DNA of 64,000 bases. Source: Ga0077527 sp964486865 (GTDB lineage: Bacteria > Pseudomonadota > Gammaproteobacteria > Burkholderiales > SG8-41). The position numbers were made by a program, and so were the translations under genes. The stretch spans positions 1 to 64,000 of the forward strand of contig CAZAOZ010000005.1 of NCBI GenBank assembly GCA_964486865.1, written 5' to 3'. How positions within the stretch are numbered: the stretch's first letter is position 1; each line of letters opens with the position of its first letter. Positions 25,558-34,798 of the stretch are shown piece after piece. Under the pieces are notes generated by a model, which ran no database searches, was not told the origin of the DNA, and saw nothing but the letters and a program-made list of their open reading frames with translations.

Positions 25558-26589
25558 TCAGCCCGCCGCCTGCAACATCGCCGCGATGGCTGCCTCACGA
25601 TTGACCGGATCCAGCGCCAGCAGACGCCGCGCCTCGGCGAGCCAGCGCTCCCTGCCCGCATGCACCACAAGCTCCAGTGCATCCGGCCTGCCGCAGCGCA
25701 AAAACTCCTCATAAGCCTCAAGCGCCTGCGGAAACAACTGGCGCCGCGGTGCATCAAAGGTTGCAAAGTAGAAATGCAGTGCCGCCCTGTCAGCGCGCGC
25801 GAGCAACCCCGGCAGCGTCGAAAGACAGTCGGCGAGCAGATCGCGCACCGCGCGCACAACGACCTCGGATCGGGTGCGCACCACCGCCCCCATCATTTCC
25901 GGCCATGCATCACCGAGCAGATCGCCGGCCATCGCCTCGCCGATCTCGTGCAGGATCATGGTTTCCATCTCGTTCTCGGCCATGCGCTGCAGCGCCGCCT
26001 CGGTGTCGGCCGCAAAATCATGGCTCGCCAGCGCGCGGGCCATGGCGCCGCCCTGCCTGCGCCACCGCCATTCCTCGATTTTCTCCCACAGATAGCGGCG
26101 CACCGATTCGAGACGCACAAAGATGGTTTTCCCCAGCAGCATTGCGGGCGGTGCAGCCAGTTCGCGCGCATATTCACAGGACGAAATCACAATCCTGAAA
26201 CCGGCCCGCTCCTCGCTGCGCAGCAACCGTCCCAGAAAAAATACCGGTTTGTGGAATCTCCCGTAACCGGCGCTGTAAACACAGCCCTGCGGCAGCAGTT
26301 CACGGTTCGCCGCCTCGGTATCGAACGGATCCAGCACGCCATGCATCAGCGGCAGCGGGACAAAATCCTCCGCCTCGATGCCGTCCCATTGCTGTTCGCG
26401 ACTTTGGAGCCATACACCCAGCTCGTGCTTGGGCAGGTCGCGAGCAAACGGCAGTTCATGCTCCCAGCGGTAGTATTCGCGCATTTTCAGCAGAAACGTG
26501 CACAATCCGTAGTCACCCGCATGACGGGCATCGGAGATGTCGCAGTTGCGCTGCACCACGGCTGCGAGCTGGGGAAGATTACGCATCAC
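25558..26589 (-). CDS. Sfum_1244-like protein, unknown function
   Basis: 343 residues, soluble, Arg/Leu-rich, beginning MMRNLPQLAAVVQRNCDI with the characteristic DARHAGDYGLCTFLLKMREYYRWE region. From memory this resembles the family automated pipelines name Sfum_1244, often seen near dsr genes in sulfur-metabolising bacteria. No catalytic motif is apparent. It is divergent from the tandem TusA gene across 75 bp. Confidence 0.7.
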   Translation of the reverse strand: MMRNLPQLAAVVQRNCDISDARHAGDYGLCTFLLKMREYYRWEHELPFARDLPKHELGVWLQSREQQWDGIEAEDFVPLPLMHGVLDPFDTEAANRELLPQGCVYSAGYGRFHKPVFFLGRLLRSEERAGFRIVISSCEYARELAAPPAMLLGKTIFVRLESVRRYLWEKIEEWRWRRQGGAMARALASHDFAADTEAALQRMAENEMETMILHEIGEAMAGDLLGDAWPEMMGAVVRTRSEVVVRAVRDLLADCLSTLPGLLARADRAALHFYFATFDAPRRQLFPQALEAYEEFLRCGRPDALELVVHAGRERWLAEARRLLALDPVNREAAIAAMLQAAG

Positions 26590-26664
26590 GGTCGCACTTC
26601 ATGGGCGCGCTTCATGGCAGGTATATACTGTTATCTGTTCAGAATAGCATGACTGCTCCCGAAC

Positions 26665-27165
26665 ATGACCAAGACCAAGACTCCGAAGCGTCCGCCAAAA
26701 CCAAGCGTCATTCTCGACATGAAGGGCACGGTCTGCCCCGGGCCGCTGCTGGGTGCAAGGAGAATGCTCGACGAACTGTTCCCGGGCGAAATCATGTTGC
26801 TGATTTCCGACTGCCCGGGGACCAAAGACGATCTCGCGGCCTGGCGCAAGTACACCGACGTACAGCTCCTGAAGACCGAGAAGTTAAAGGCAGGCGGCAC
26901 CGGTTACTACATCCGCAAAGGCAAGGCCAAGCGCGTTTCCCCGAATGCCGTTCTGGATGTCCGCGGCGCCACCTGCCCGGGCCCGATCGTGGCGGCAAAA
27001 AAACTGCTCGACGGCATGAGCAAGGGCGAAGTGCTGCAACTGCTCAGCGACTGTCCGGGCATCCGGGCGGACGTGCGCAGCTGGGCGAAGGCAACCGGCA
27101 TGCAGCTGGTCGATGCCCGTGAAAGCGCACCCGGCGAACACCAGTTTCATATCCGCAAACGCTGA
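26665..27165 (+). CDS. Tandem TusA (two-domain) sulfur-carrier protein
   Basis: 166 residues made of two TusA/SirA-like domains in a row. Each carries the CPGP signature (Cys24 in GTVCPGPLL and Cys104 in GATCPGPIV), and each has a second motif SDCPG. TusA proteins accept persulfide sulfur and pass it on, in oxidisers to DsrE or to heterodisulfide-reductase-like systems. A covalent dimer with two carrier sites is unusual. It is divergent from the Sfum_1244-like gene; nothing follows in its operon. Confidence 0.9.
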   Translation: MTKTKTPKRPPKPSVILDMKGTVCPGPLLGARRMLDELFPGEIMLLISDCPGTKDDLAAWRKYTDVQLLKTEKLKAGGTGYYIRKGKAKRVSPNAVLDVRGATCPGPIVAAKKLLDGMSKGEVLQLLSDCPGIRADVRSWAKATGMQLVDARESAPGEHQFHIRKR

Positions 27166-27178
27166 TTAGGGCCCTAGG

Positions 27179-27796
27179 CTACCAGCGCGCGAACAGAACT
27201 CCCCGTTCCATCTTGCCCGGCATGAGCACCAGCGGCCGGTCTCCACCCGAAATGCACTTGCCGTTACGCACGTCGAAAGTCCAGCCGTGCTTCGGACATC
27301 GCAGCTCGCGGCCGTCGAGCGCTTCGAGCGGAATGTTCGTGCTCTGGTGCGGGCAGCGGCTGTCGTAGACTTTCGGCGCGCCGCGCCCGCGATAGACAAA
27401 CAGCGCCCGGCCGTCGCATTCGACGCGCGTCGTCTTGCCGACAGGAAAACTGCGGAGACTGCCGACGCGATGCCAGGCAGGCGGGGCCGCTGACTTGAAT
27501 TCAGCCATATCCGATTCCAGCAACACATCGACCGCCCACACGATCTTGCCCAGTCCGAGGGCCGGAAATGCCATCAGCATCGCATCAATGATTTCGGTCG
27601 ATGTCGCACCGTCCCTGAGCGCACGGCGCACGTACTGCAGCAGCCCTGCTTCGGTCTGGGTATGCACCTTCGTAATCACGGAAATCAGCGACCGGGTCTT
27701 GGGATCAAGGTGTTTCCCTGCATCCTTGAGAAACTGGAAATAGTGCCCCAGCGCCTCGGGGCGCGCCTGTACGAGATAGGTCAGTGCTTTGCTCAT
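27179..27796 (-). CDS. AhpD/carboxymuconolactone decarboxylase-like domain fused to a Rieske domain
   Basis: 205 residues. Residues ~1-100 are AhpD-like (RSLISVITKVHTQTEAGL), without the redox Cys pair. Residues ~105-205 are a Rieske [2Fe-2S] domain with SRCPHQST and LRCPKHGWTFD ligands. The start at 27796 (MSKALTYLVQARPEA) is set by domain completeness. It lies 10 bp after the kinase gene, suggesting one transcript. The fusion could pass electrons to a partner; function unknown. Confidence 0.82.
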   Translation of the reverse strand: MSKALTYLVQARPEALGHYFQFLKDAGKHLDPKTRSLISVITKVHTQTEAGLLQYVRRALRDGATSTEIIDAMLMAFPALGLGKIVWAVDVLLESDMAEFKSAAPPAWHRVGSLRSFPVGKTTRVECDGRALFVYRGRGAPKVYDSRCPHQSTNIPLEALDGRELRCPKHGWTFDVRNGKCISGGDRPLVLMPGKMERGVLFARW

Positions 27797-27806
27797 ATGT
27801 ATGTCT

Positions 27807-29090
27807 TCAAATTCCGGACAATTTTGAATTGGCCGCCGCGAGGCGCTCGACGAGGATGCGCAGGTAAGTCCGGTCAAAGTGCAGGCGGCAGAGCTCGGAA
27901 GCGCGTTCCAGCGTCTTGACGCCGATCTTGATCATGCGCACATCCGAGGCAGCCACCACGTCGGCAGAACGCAGCTTGCCGGCCTCGCTCAGATAAGCCA
28001 TTTCACCCACGCACTCGCCGGCCGTCAGCAGGCTCAGCAGCCGGAGCTTGCGCATCACCCGCGCCTCACCGGAGACGAGTATGCCGAAAAAGTCGCCGGG
28101 ATCGCCCTCCTTCATGAGGACTTCGCCCTTGGCGATATCCACCCATTCCGAAAAACGCAGCACCTCCCACAGTTCGACGTCGCCGAACGACTTGAAAAAC
28201 GACAGCGTGCGCAGGATGTTGAACTTCTCGGTGTCGAGCACGCCGTGCTTGGGCAGCGGCGCACCGGATGCAATCGCCGCCAGGTCATTGGCGAACTGCT
28301 CCCAGTTCATGTAGCGCACGGTCTGGTCACGCGCCATCGCGCGGCGCACCACCATGTCCATCTCGGTGGGCACTTCCGGGCGGAATTCCGAGACCAGCGG
28401 CGGGTCGGTATTGAGAACTTCGTGCGACAGACCGGCAATGTTGCTGGCGGTAAACGGCAAGCGCCCGGTCAGCATCTGGAACATCACCACGCCCAGCGCG
28501 TAAATATCGGTTTGCAGATTGACCGGCTTGTTGAGGTGCTGCTCCGGCGACATGTAGGCCGGCGTGCCGATGCCATCGACCATGGTCCGGGTTGTCAGTT
28601 GTAATGCAGCCGAGCCGAAATCCGTGACCTTGATGTCGGTATTGTCCTTGACCAGGATGTTGGCCGGCTTGATGTCGCGGTGAATCACACCGATCTGCGA
28701 GGCGAAATCGAGCGCCCGTGCGCATTTGTAGATCACCTCGATGACATCGCCCAGCGCCAGCAGGTTATCGGCGCGGGTAAAGCGCTGCAGCGTGCCGCCC
28801 GGCACATACTCCATGACGATGTAGGTGTTGTCTTCGTCAGAGACAGCGTCGTAGATCTGGACGATGTGCGGATGATTGAGCTTCCCCGCCAGCGACGCTT
28901 CAGTCAGAAACAGATTGTGCATCAGCTTGCCGCGCGCTTCATCCTTCAGCGCATCCTGCGACACCAGCTTGATCGCCACTTCCCGGGCATTGAACTCATC
29001 GCTCGCCAGGAACACCGTGCTCGTCGCGCCGTCGCCGAGCTTGCGCACGATTTCGTACTTGCCGATCTTCCGGACCGCCGATTCCGCCAT
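27807..29090 (-). CDS. Ser/Thr protein kinase with cyclic-nucleotide-binding domain
   Basis: 427 residues. A Hanks-type kinase occupies ~10-265: glycine loop KLGDGATSTVF, Lys in VAIKLV, catalytic VIHRDIKPANIL and DFGS. A Crp-like cyclic-nucleotide-binding domain follows (EGDPGDFFGILVSGEARVMRK). There is no transmembrane anchor. It may couple a nucleotide second messenger to phosphorylation of an unknown target, perhaps in sulfur oxidation given the setting. The downstream AhpD-Rieske gene is a candidate partner. Confidence 0.92.
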   Translation of the reverse strand: MAESAVRKIGKYEIVRKLGDGATSTVFLASDEFNAREVAIKLVSQDALKDEARGKLMHNLFLTEASLAGKLNHPHIVQIYDAVSDEDNTYIVMEYVPGGTLQRFTRADNLLALGDVIEVIYKCARALDFASQIGVIHRDIKPANILVKDNTDIKVTDFGSAALQLTTRTMVDGIGTPAYMSPEQHLNKPVNLQTDIYALGVVMFQMLTGRLPFTASNIAGLSHEVLNTDPPLVSEFRPEVPTEMDMVVRRAMARDQTVRYMNWEQFANDLAAIASGAPLPKHGVLDTEKFNILRTLSFFKSFGDVELWEVLRFSEWVDIAKGEVLMKEGDPGDFFGILVSGEARVMRKLRLLSLLTAGECVGEMAYLSEAGKLRSADVVAASDVRMIKIGVKTLERASELCRLHFDRTYLRILVERLAAANSKLSGI

Positions 29091-29192
29091 GAGTCTCGCC
29101 TTTTGCCTGCTTTTGCCTGACTGCACCCGCGCCGGAGCCGCCGCGAGCAGGCGTGATTAGACCCTGCCGCCTATCGAGCGTCAACCGCGGCC

Positions 29193-29469
29193 TGCCAGGG
29201 CCTGTTAACAATCATTTCATGAGTGCGACGGCGACGATTTGGCCTCGGGGCTAGGAGCGTCGAGCGCGGTTTGCCCGTAGGCAAATAAGCGAAGGCGCGA
29301 CAACGCCCTGAGGCCAAATCGTCCCGTCCCTTCGGGTTGCGGCTAAAATCGCCACTGGCTGCGTTGCTCGCCTTGCCCATATTCTCGATATAGGCTGCGG
29401 CGAGCGCCTTGCCACTGACGATTTTAGCCGCAACGCACCTCACGAAATGATTGTTAACAGGCCCTGGCA
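29193..29469. mobile_element. MITE-like element with 26-bp terminal inverted repeats
   Basis: Perfect 26-bp terminal inverted repeats lie at 29193-29218 and 29444-29469 (core CCTGTTAACAATCATTTC). Inside are two perfect inverted pairs: GACGATTTGGCCTC (29233-29246 with 29310-29323) and GTTGCGGCTAAAATCG (29336-29351 with 29419-29434), plus a hairpin TTTGCC-CGTA-GGCAAA near 29271. It has no coding capacity and no obvious target-site duplication. It fills the gap between the kinase and the hydantoinase and could supply or block transcription. Confidence 0.88.
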
Positions 29470-29524
29470 TCCCGTTCACAGGCAGCGCACCCCTATATAC
29501 ACCGAATCTCACCGGACTACCGAT

Positions 29525-32500
29525 TTGACTGCAGGCTGGGAATTCTGGATTGACCGCGGCGGCACGTTCACCGACATCGTCGGTCGGCGGCCCGACGGCC
29601 GCCTGGTCACGCGCAAGCTGCTGTCCGAAAATCCGTCGCAGCACCGTGACGCCGCGCTGGCCGGCATCCGCGATCTGCTGGGCATCGCCCCGGACGGTGC
29701 GATACCGGCCGGCACCATCGCCGCAGTGCGCATGGGCACTACCGTGGCCACCAATGCGCTGCTCGAACGCAAGGGCGAGCCCACCGCACTGTTCATCACG
29801 CGCGGCTTCGGCGATGCGCTGCGCATCGCCTGGCAGAACCGCCCGCGCATTTTCGACCGCCATATTGTGCTGCCGGAACTGCTGCATGCCGCCGCATGGG
29901 AAATCGATGAGCGCACCGGAGCGCACGGCGAAATCATCCGCGCCCCGGACCCGGCGGCGCTGCGCGCGGCTTTTGCCGAAGCCCGTGTGCGCGGCTTTCA
30001 CGCCGTCGCCATCGTGTTCATGCACGGCTACCGCTACCCGGCGCACGAACAACAGGCTGCGGCGATCGCCCGCGACTGCGGATTCGCGCAGGTATCGGTA
30101 TCGCATGAAACCAGCCCGCTGATGAAACTGGTGGCGCGCGGCGACACCACCGTGGCCGATGCCTACCTGACGCCGGCCCTGCGCCGCTATGTCGATCAGG
30201 TACGCAGCGAACTGCCCGGCACACGCCTGCTGTTCATGCAGTCAAACGGCGGCCTGACCGGTGCCGCGCGCTTCCAGGGCAAGGACAGCATATTGTCGGG
30301 GCCGGCCGGCGGCATCGTCGGCGCGGTGCGCACGGCCGCCGGCGCCGGCTTCGACCGCATCATCGGTTTCGACATGGGCGGCACTTCGACCGACGTATCG
30401 CATTTCGCCGGATCCGACGTCACTGCGCTGGAGCGCACTTTCGATGCCCAGGTGGCCGGCGTGCGCGTGCGCGCGCCGATGCTGGCCATCCACACCGTCG
30501 CCGCGGGCGGCGGATCCATACTGCATTTTGACGGCGCACGCTTGCGCGTCGGCCCGGACTCCGCCGGCGCCGATCCCGGACCGGCGTGTTACGGCAAAGG
30601 GGGCCCGCTGACCATCACCGACTGCAATGTGGTGCTCGGCAAAATCCGTCCGGATTTTTTTCCATGCGTATTCGGCAGCGACGGCCGGCAGGCACTGGAT
30701 GCCACTGCTTCGCAACAGCGCTTCTCTGCGCTGATTGATAAAATATCGTTTAATAACAATGAATTACATAATATAGAGGCTGTTGCAGAAGGCTACCTGC
30801 GCATCGCCGTGGAAAACATGGCCAACGCCATCAAAAAAATTTCCGTGCAGCGCGGCCACGATGTCACCGCCTATACGCTGGCGTGCTTCGGCGGCGCCGC
30901 GGGCCAGCATGCCTGCCTGGTGGCGGATGCGCTGGGCATGGAACGCATATTCATCCATCCGCTGGCCGGCGTGCTGTCCGCCTACGGCATGGGGCTCGCC
31001 GACATCACGGCATTGCACGAACAGGCCGTTGAAGCACCGCTGGACGCAGCGTTGCCGGCACAGACCGCCTCAATCATTGATGCGCTGGCTGCGCGCGCCC
31101 GCGCTGAAGTGCTGGCGCAGGGCGTACCTGCGGCAGCCATCACGCTCAACATCCGCGCGCACCTGAAATATGCCGGCACCGATACCGCGCTGATCGTGCG
31201 CTGGGGCGCCGTCACCGCGATGCGGCAGGCATTCGAGGCGCTTTATCTTGAACGCTACAGTTTCCTGATGCCGGACCATGCGCTGATCGTCGAGGCGGTC
31301 TCGGTGGAAGCCGTGGGCGCGGGCGGCGCTGCGGATACCGCCGTGGTCCTGCCCGACGACAGCACCAGCGCCGCGCTCATCACCAGCCTGCTCACCACGC
31401 GCATGTACAGTGGCGGACAATGGCACCCGGTCACGGTGCATCCGCGCAGCACCCTGCAGCCCGGCCGGCGCCTCGACGGTCCGGCGATCATTGCCGAGAC
31501 CCATGCCACCACCGTCGTCGAGCCCGGATGGCAGGCAACGATTACCCCGCGCCATCATCTGCTGCTCAGCCGTACCGCACCGCGCGCCCGCGACCGCGCG
31601 GGCACGCAGGCCGATCCCGTGATGCTCGAAGTCTTCAACAACCTGTTCATGTCGATCGCCGAGCAAATGGGCGCGACACTGGCCAATACCGCCTGTTCGG
31701 TCAACATCAAGGAGCGGCTGGATTTTTCCTGCGCGCTGTTTGACGCCGAAGGCAATCTGATCGCCAACGCCCCGCACATGCCCGTGCATCTGGGTTCGAT
31801 GGGCGTCAGCGTCAAGGCCGTGATCGCTGCCGCGCGCGGGCGCATGGCGCCGGGCGACGCCTGGATGCTCAACGACCCTTATGCCGGGGGCACCCACCTG
31901 CCCGACATCACCGTCATCACGCCGGTATTCGATGTGCAGGGCCGCGACATCCTGTTCTATACCGGGTCGCGCGGCCACCACGCCGATGTCGGCGGCATCA
32001 CGCCGGGCTCCATGCCGCCGGACAGCCGGCACATCGATGAGGAAGGCGTGCTGATCTCCCATTTCCTGCTGGTGCAGGACGGCCGCCTTCGTGAAGCGGA
32101 AACCCGCACCCTGTTTGCCTCTGGCCGCCATCCCGCGCGCAACATCGACCAGAACATCGCCGACCTGCGCGCCATGGTGGCCTCCAACCGCAAAGGCGTC
32201 GCGGAACTCGAACGCATGACCGCCTACTACGGTCTGGCGGTGGTGCATGCCTACATGCAGCATGTGCAGGATTACGCCGAAGCCTGCGTGCGCCGCGTCA
32301 TCGGACGGCTGCGCAACGGCGCCTTCAGCTATGCCATGGATCACGGTGCAGTCATCATGGTCTCGGTGCAGACCGATCCGGCAACGCAAAGCGCCACCAT
32401 CGATTTCACCGGCACTTCGGCGCAGGGCAACGACAATTTCAATGCGCCGCTGGCCGTCACCATGGCCGCGGTGCTGTATGTCTTTCGCACGCTGGTCGAT

Positions 32501-33142
32501 GAGGATATCCCGCTGAACGCCGGCTGCCTGAAACCGCTCAACGTCATCGTGCCGGAAGGCACGCTGCTCAACCCGCGCCATCCGGCGGCGGTGGTCGCCG
32601 GCAATGTCGAAACCTCGCAATGCGTGACCGATGCGCTCTACGGCGCGCTCGGCGTGATGGGCGCATCCCAGGGCACCATGAACAATTTCACCTTCGGCAA
32701 CGATCATTACCAGTATTACGAAACCATCGCCGGCGGTTCAGGCGCAGGCGATGGATTCAACGGCACTGCCTGTGTGCAGACCCACATGACCAACTCGCGC
32801 CTGACGGACCCGGAAGTGCTGGAATGGCGTTATCCGGTACGCTTGGACAGTTTTGCGATACGCCGCGGCAGCGGCGGCGACGGACGCTGGCGCGGCGGCG
32901 ACGGCGCCATCCGGCGGGTACGATTCCTCGAACCGATGACGGCGGGCATCCTGTCCGGGCACCGGCGCATAGCGCCGTACGGCATGGCCGGCGGCAGACC
33001 CGGCGCGACGGGCCGTAACGCGGTGGTACGCGCTGACGGGCGGATCGAGGAACTCGATGCCTGCGCCACCGTGGCCATGAACGCCGGTGACGTGTTCATC
33101 ATCGAAACGCCGGGCGGCGGCGGGTACGGAACGGTAGAATGA
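29525..33142 (+). CDS. Hydantoinase/5-oxoprolinase, A and B subunits fused
   Basis: 1205 residues. An N-terminal HyuA-like ATPase half (~1-695: FWIDRGGTFTDIVG, GFDMGGTSTDVSHF) is joined to a HyuB-like half (~700-1205: NIKERLDFSCALFD, LNDPYAGGTHLPD). This ATP-dependent amidohydrolase family opens 5-oxoproline, hydantoins or related cyclic amides. The TTG at 29525 is chosen since the conserved region begins there; an upstream ATG at 29447 lies inside the MITE repeat. An AT-rich patch at 30735-30782 interrupts the GC-rich coding. It opens an operon with the next three genes. Confidence 0.88.
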   Translation: MTAGWEFWIDRGGTFTDIVGRRPDGRLVTRKLLSENPSQHRDAALAGIRDLLGIAPDGAIPAGTIAAVRMGTTVATNALLERKGEPTALFITRGFGDALRIAWQNRPRIFDRHIVLPELLHAAAWEIDERTGAHGEIIRAPDPAALRAAFAEARVRGFHAVAIVFMHGYRYPAHEQQAAAIARDCGFAQVSVSHETSPLMKLVARGDTTVADAYLTPALRRYVDQVRSELPGTRLLFMQSNGGLTGAARFQGKDSILSGPAGGIVGAVRTAAGAGFDRIIGFDMGGTSTDVSHFAGSDVTALERTFDAQVAGVRVRAPMLAIHTVAAGGGSILHFDGARLRVGPDSAGADPGPACYGKGGPLTITDCNVVLGKIRPDFFPCVFGSDGRQALDATASQQRFSALIDKISFNNNELHNIEAVAEGYLRIAVENMANAIKKISVQRGHDVTAYTLACFGGAAGQHACLVADALGMERIFIHPLAGVLSAYGMGLADITALHEQAVEAPLDAALPAQTASIIDALAARARAEVLAQGVPAAAITLNIRAHLKYAGTDTALIVRWGAVTAMRQAFEALYLERYSFLMPDHALIVEAVSVEAVGAGGAADTAVVLPDDSTSAALITSLLTTRMYSGGQWHPVTVHPRSTLQPGRRLDGPAIIAETHATTVVEPGWQATITPRHHLLLSRTAPRARDRAGTQADPVMLEVFNNLFMSIAEQMGATLANTACSVNIKERLDFSCALFDAEGNLIANAPHMPVHLGSMGVSVKAVIAAARGRMAPGDAWMLNDPYAGGTHLPDITVITPVFDVQGRDILFYTGSRGHHADVGGITPGSMPPDSRHIDEEGVLISHFLLVQDGRLREAETRTLFASGRHPARNIDQNIADLRAMVASNRKGVAELERMTAYYGLAVVHAYMQHVQDYAEACVRRVIGRLRNGAFSYAMDHGAVIMVSVQTDPATQSATIDFTGTSAQGNDNFNAPLAVTMAAVLYVFRTLVDEDIPLNAGCLKPLNVIVPEGTLLNPRHPAAVVAGNVETSQCVTDALYGALGVMGASQGTMNNFTFGNDHYQYYETIAGGSGAGDGFNGTACVQTHMTNSRLTDPEVLEWRYPVRLDSFAIRRGSGGDGRWRGGDGAIRRVRFLEPMTAGILSGHRRIAPYGMAGGRPGATGRNAVVRADGRIEELDACATVAMNAGDVFIIETPGGGGYGTVE

Positions 33143-33182
33143 TCAGCAATAAAATAGCCGCAATCCATTCAACAGGTTAATC

Positions 33183-33716
33183 ATGGCCCGTGCTCCCCTG
33201 CTCGGCGAAGAACGCAGCGATCTCGCCCCTTTCATCGCCCGCGTCAAGGCCGAGCGCGGCAAGCTGATCAACCTGTATCGGGTATTGATGAACAGCCCCG
33301 CCGTCGCCGAGCGCTGGCTGGATTTCAACAGCGCGATCCGCTACGCCACCAGTCTCGATGCCGCACTGCGCGAAATGATCATCCTCCGCGTATCGCTGCT
33401 CAACGGCGCGCAGTACCAGGCGCAGATTCACGGCGCGTCGCATGCGCTGAAAGCCGGGCTGTCGAAAGAACAGATCGCCGATCTCGCCGACTGGCAGCCT
33501 TCGGCGCGATTCACCGCCGCACAGCGCGCCGCACTGGCCTGGACCGACGCGATGACCCGCGACATCGAGGTGCCCGATGCGCTGCACGCGGAACTGAAAA
33601 GGCATTTTGACGATCGTGCCGTCACCGAAATCACCGTGCTCGCCGGCGCCTACAACATGCACACCCGGGTCGCCCGCGCATTGCGCATTGATCCGGAAAA
33701 TACGGCCAAGCCATGA
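33183..33716 (+). CDS. Carboxymuconolactone decarboxylase-like protein (no CxxC)
   Basis: 177 residues of the AhpD/CMD fold (LREMIILRVSLLNGAQYQAQIH). The usual CxxC has been replaced by Gln/Ala residues, so it is not a peroxidase-type AhpD; the conserved His remains. It lies 40 bp after the hydantoinase and overlaps the next gene by 4 bp, so likely a tautomerase or decarboxylase step of the same pathway. Confidence 0.82.
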   Translation: MARAPLLGEERSDLAPFIARVKAERGKLINLYRVLMNSPAVAERWLDFNSAIRYATSLDAALREMIILRVSLLNGAQYQAQIHGASHALKAGLSKEQIADLADWQPSARFTAAQRAALAWTDAMTRDIEVPDALHAELKRHFDDRAVTEITVLAGAYNMHTRVARALRIDPENTAKP

Positions 33717-34798
33717 CCGCCGGCAAAGCGACGCTGGCCGTCGAAGACGATCCGTTCCTGCGACTGGTCGGCGTCGTGCTGGATCCCGCCACCACGCCGG
33801 AGCGCATCGCCGCCTTTGCCGATTTTTTTGCGCACGACCTGCCGGACTTCGATGGCTGGTTGAAACAATTACGCAAACGCCTGCCGCGCCTGTATCCCGC
33901 CACCGTCACGCTGGTTGACAGCGCGGAATCCCTGCGTGCCGCGCTGGGCAACGCCGATCTGGCCGTGGTCGAATCGCTGCCCTTCGGCGCCGCAGAGCTG
34001 GCTGCCGCGCCGCGGCTCAGGGCGGTGCAGAAATACGGCGCCATCCCCGGCAACATCGACGCCGCGGCCTGCGCCGCGCGCAACGTCACCGTCCTGACGC
34101 TGCGCCGCCGCGCCAACATCGCCTGCGCCGAGCATGTGCTGGCGCTGATGCTCGGACTGTCGCGCCGCCTGCACCGCGTCATCAACCGCATCAGCATGGA
34201 CTCGCTGCAGGCCGCGGGATTCGCGCCGCGCACGTACGACCGGCGGCATACCGCAAATTCCAACTGGGCGCGCGTCCCCGGCATCAGCCTGCTGCACGGC
34301 ACGACGCTGGGCATAGTCGGCATGGGCGAAATCGGCCGCGAGGTTGCAGTCCGCGCCGCGGCCTTCGGCATGAATATTCTTTATTATCAGCGCACCCCGC
34401 TTGCGGCAGCCGATGCCGTACGCTACCCGGCGCATCATGCCGATTTCGACACGCTGCTCGAAACCAGCGACTGGGTGGCGGTCTGCCTGCCGGGCAATGC
34501 CGGCACCCGGCACCTGTTCGACGCGAAGCGCATGGCGCGCATGAAACCCGGCGCGCGGCTGATCAATGTCTCGCGCGCCGAAATCGTCGAGCGCAGCGCA
34601 GTGCTGGCCGCGCTGCGCTCGGGCCAGCTCGGCGGTTACGCGCTCGATCCGCTGTACGAAGCACCGGGCCGTGATGATGACGAACTGTTACAGTGCGAGA
34701 ATGCGCTGTTGACACCGCACATTGCCGCCCAGCCGCGTTTCAATGCGCTGGACGACATTGTCGATCTGCTGATCGGGCTTGAGGAAAAATTGCAATGA
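33713..34798 (+). CDS. D-2-hydroxyacid dehydrogenase, NAD-dependent
   Basis: 361 residues. The Rossmann motif GIVGMGEIGREVA and the catalytic-type Arg and Glu region (INVSRAEIVER) identify a 2-hydroxyacid dehydrogenase. The usual catalytic His is replaced in the conserved TPHIAA segment only by position, with LLTPHIAAQPR intact. It overlaps both neighbours by 4 bp (ATGA), so it is coupled with the CMD-like and TctC-like genes. Substrate unknown. Confidence 0.87.
   Translation: MTAGKATLAVEDDPFLRLVGVVLDPATTPERIAAFADFFAHDLPDFDGWLKQLRKRLPRLYPATVTLVDSAESLRAALGNADLAVVESLPFGAAELAAAPRLRAVQKYGAIPGNIDAAACAARNVTVLTLRRRANIACAEHVLALMLGLSRRLHRVINRISMDSLQAAGFAPRTYDRRHTANSNWARVPGISLLHGTTLGIVGMGEIGREVAVRAAAFGMNILYYQRTPLAAADAVRYPAHHADFDTLLETSDWVAVCLPGNAGTRHLFDAKRMARMKPGARLINVSRAEIVERSAVLAALRSGQLGGYALDPLYEAPGRDDDELLQCENALLTPHIAAQPRFNALDDIVDLLIGLEEKLQ

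Noticed and set aside
31070..32707. A 545-residue open frame on the minus strand
   Set aside because: It is antisense to the well-supported hydantoinase gene and shows a His/Arg/Gly-rich composition typical of GC-driven shadows.
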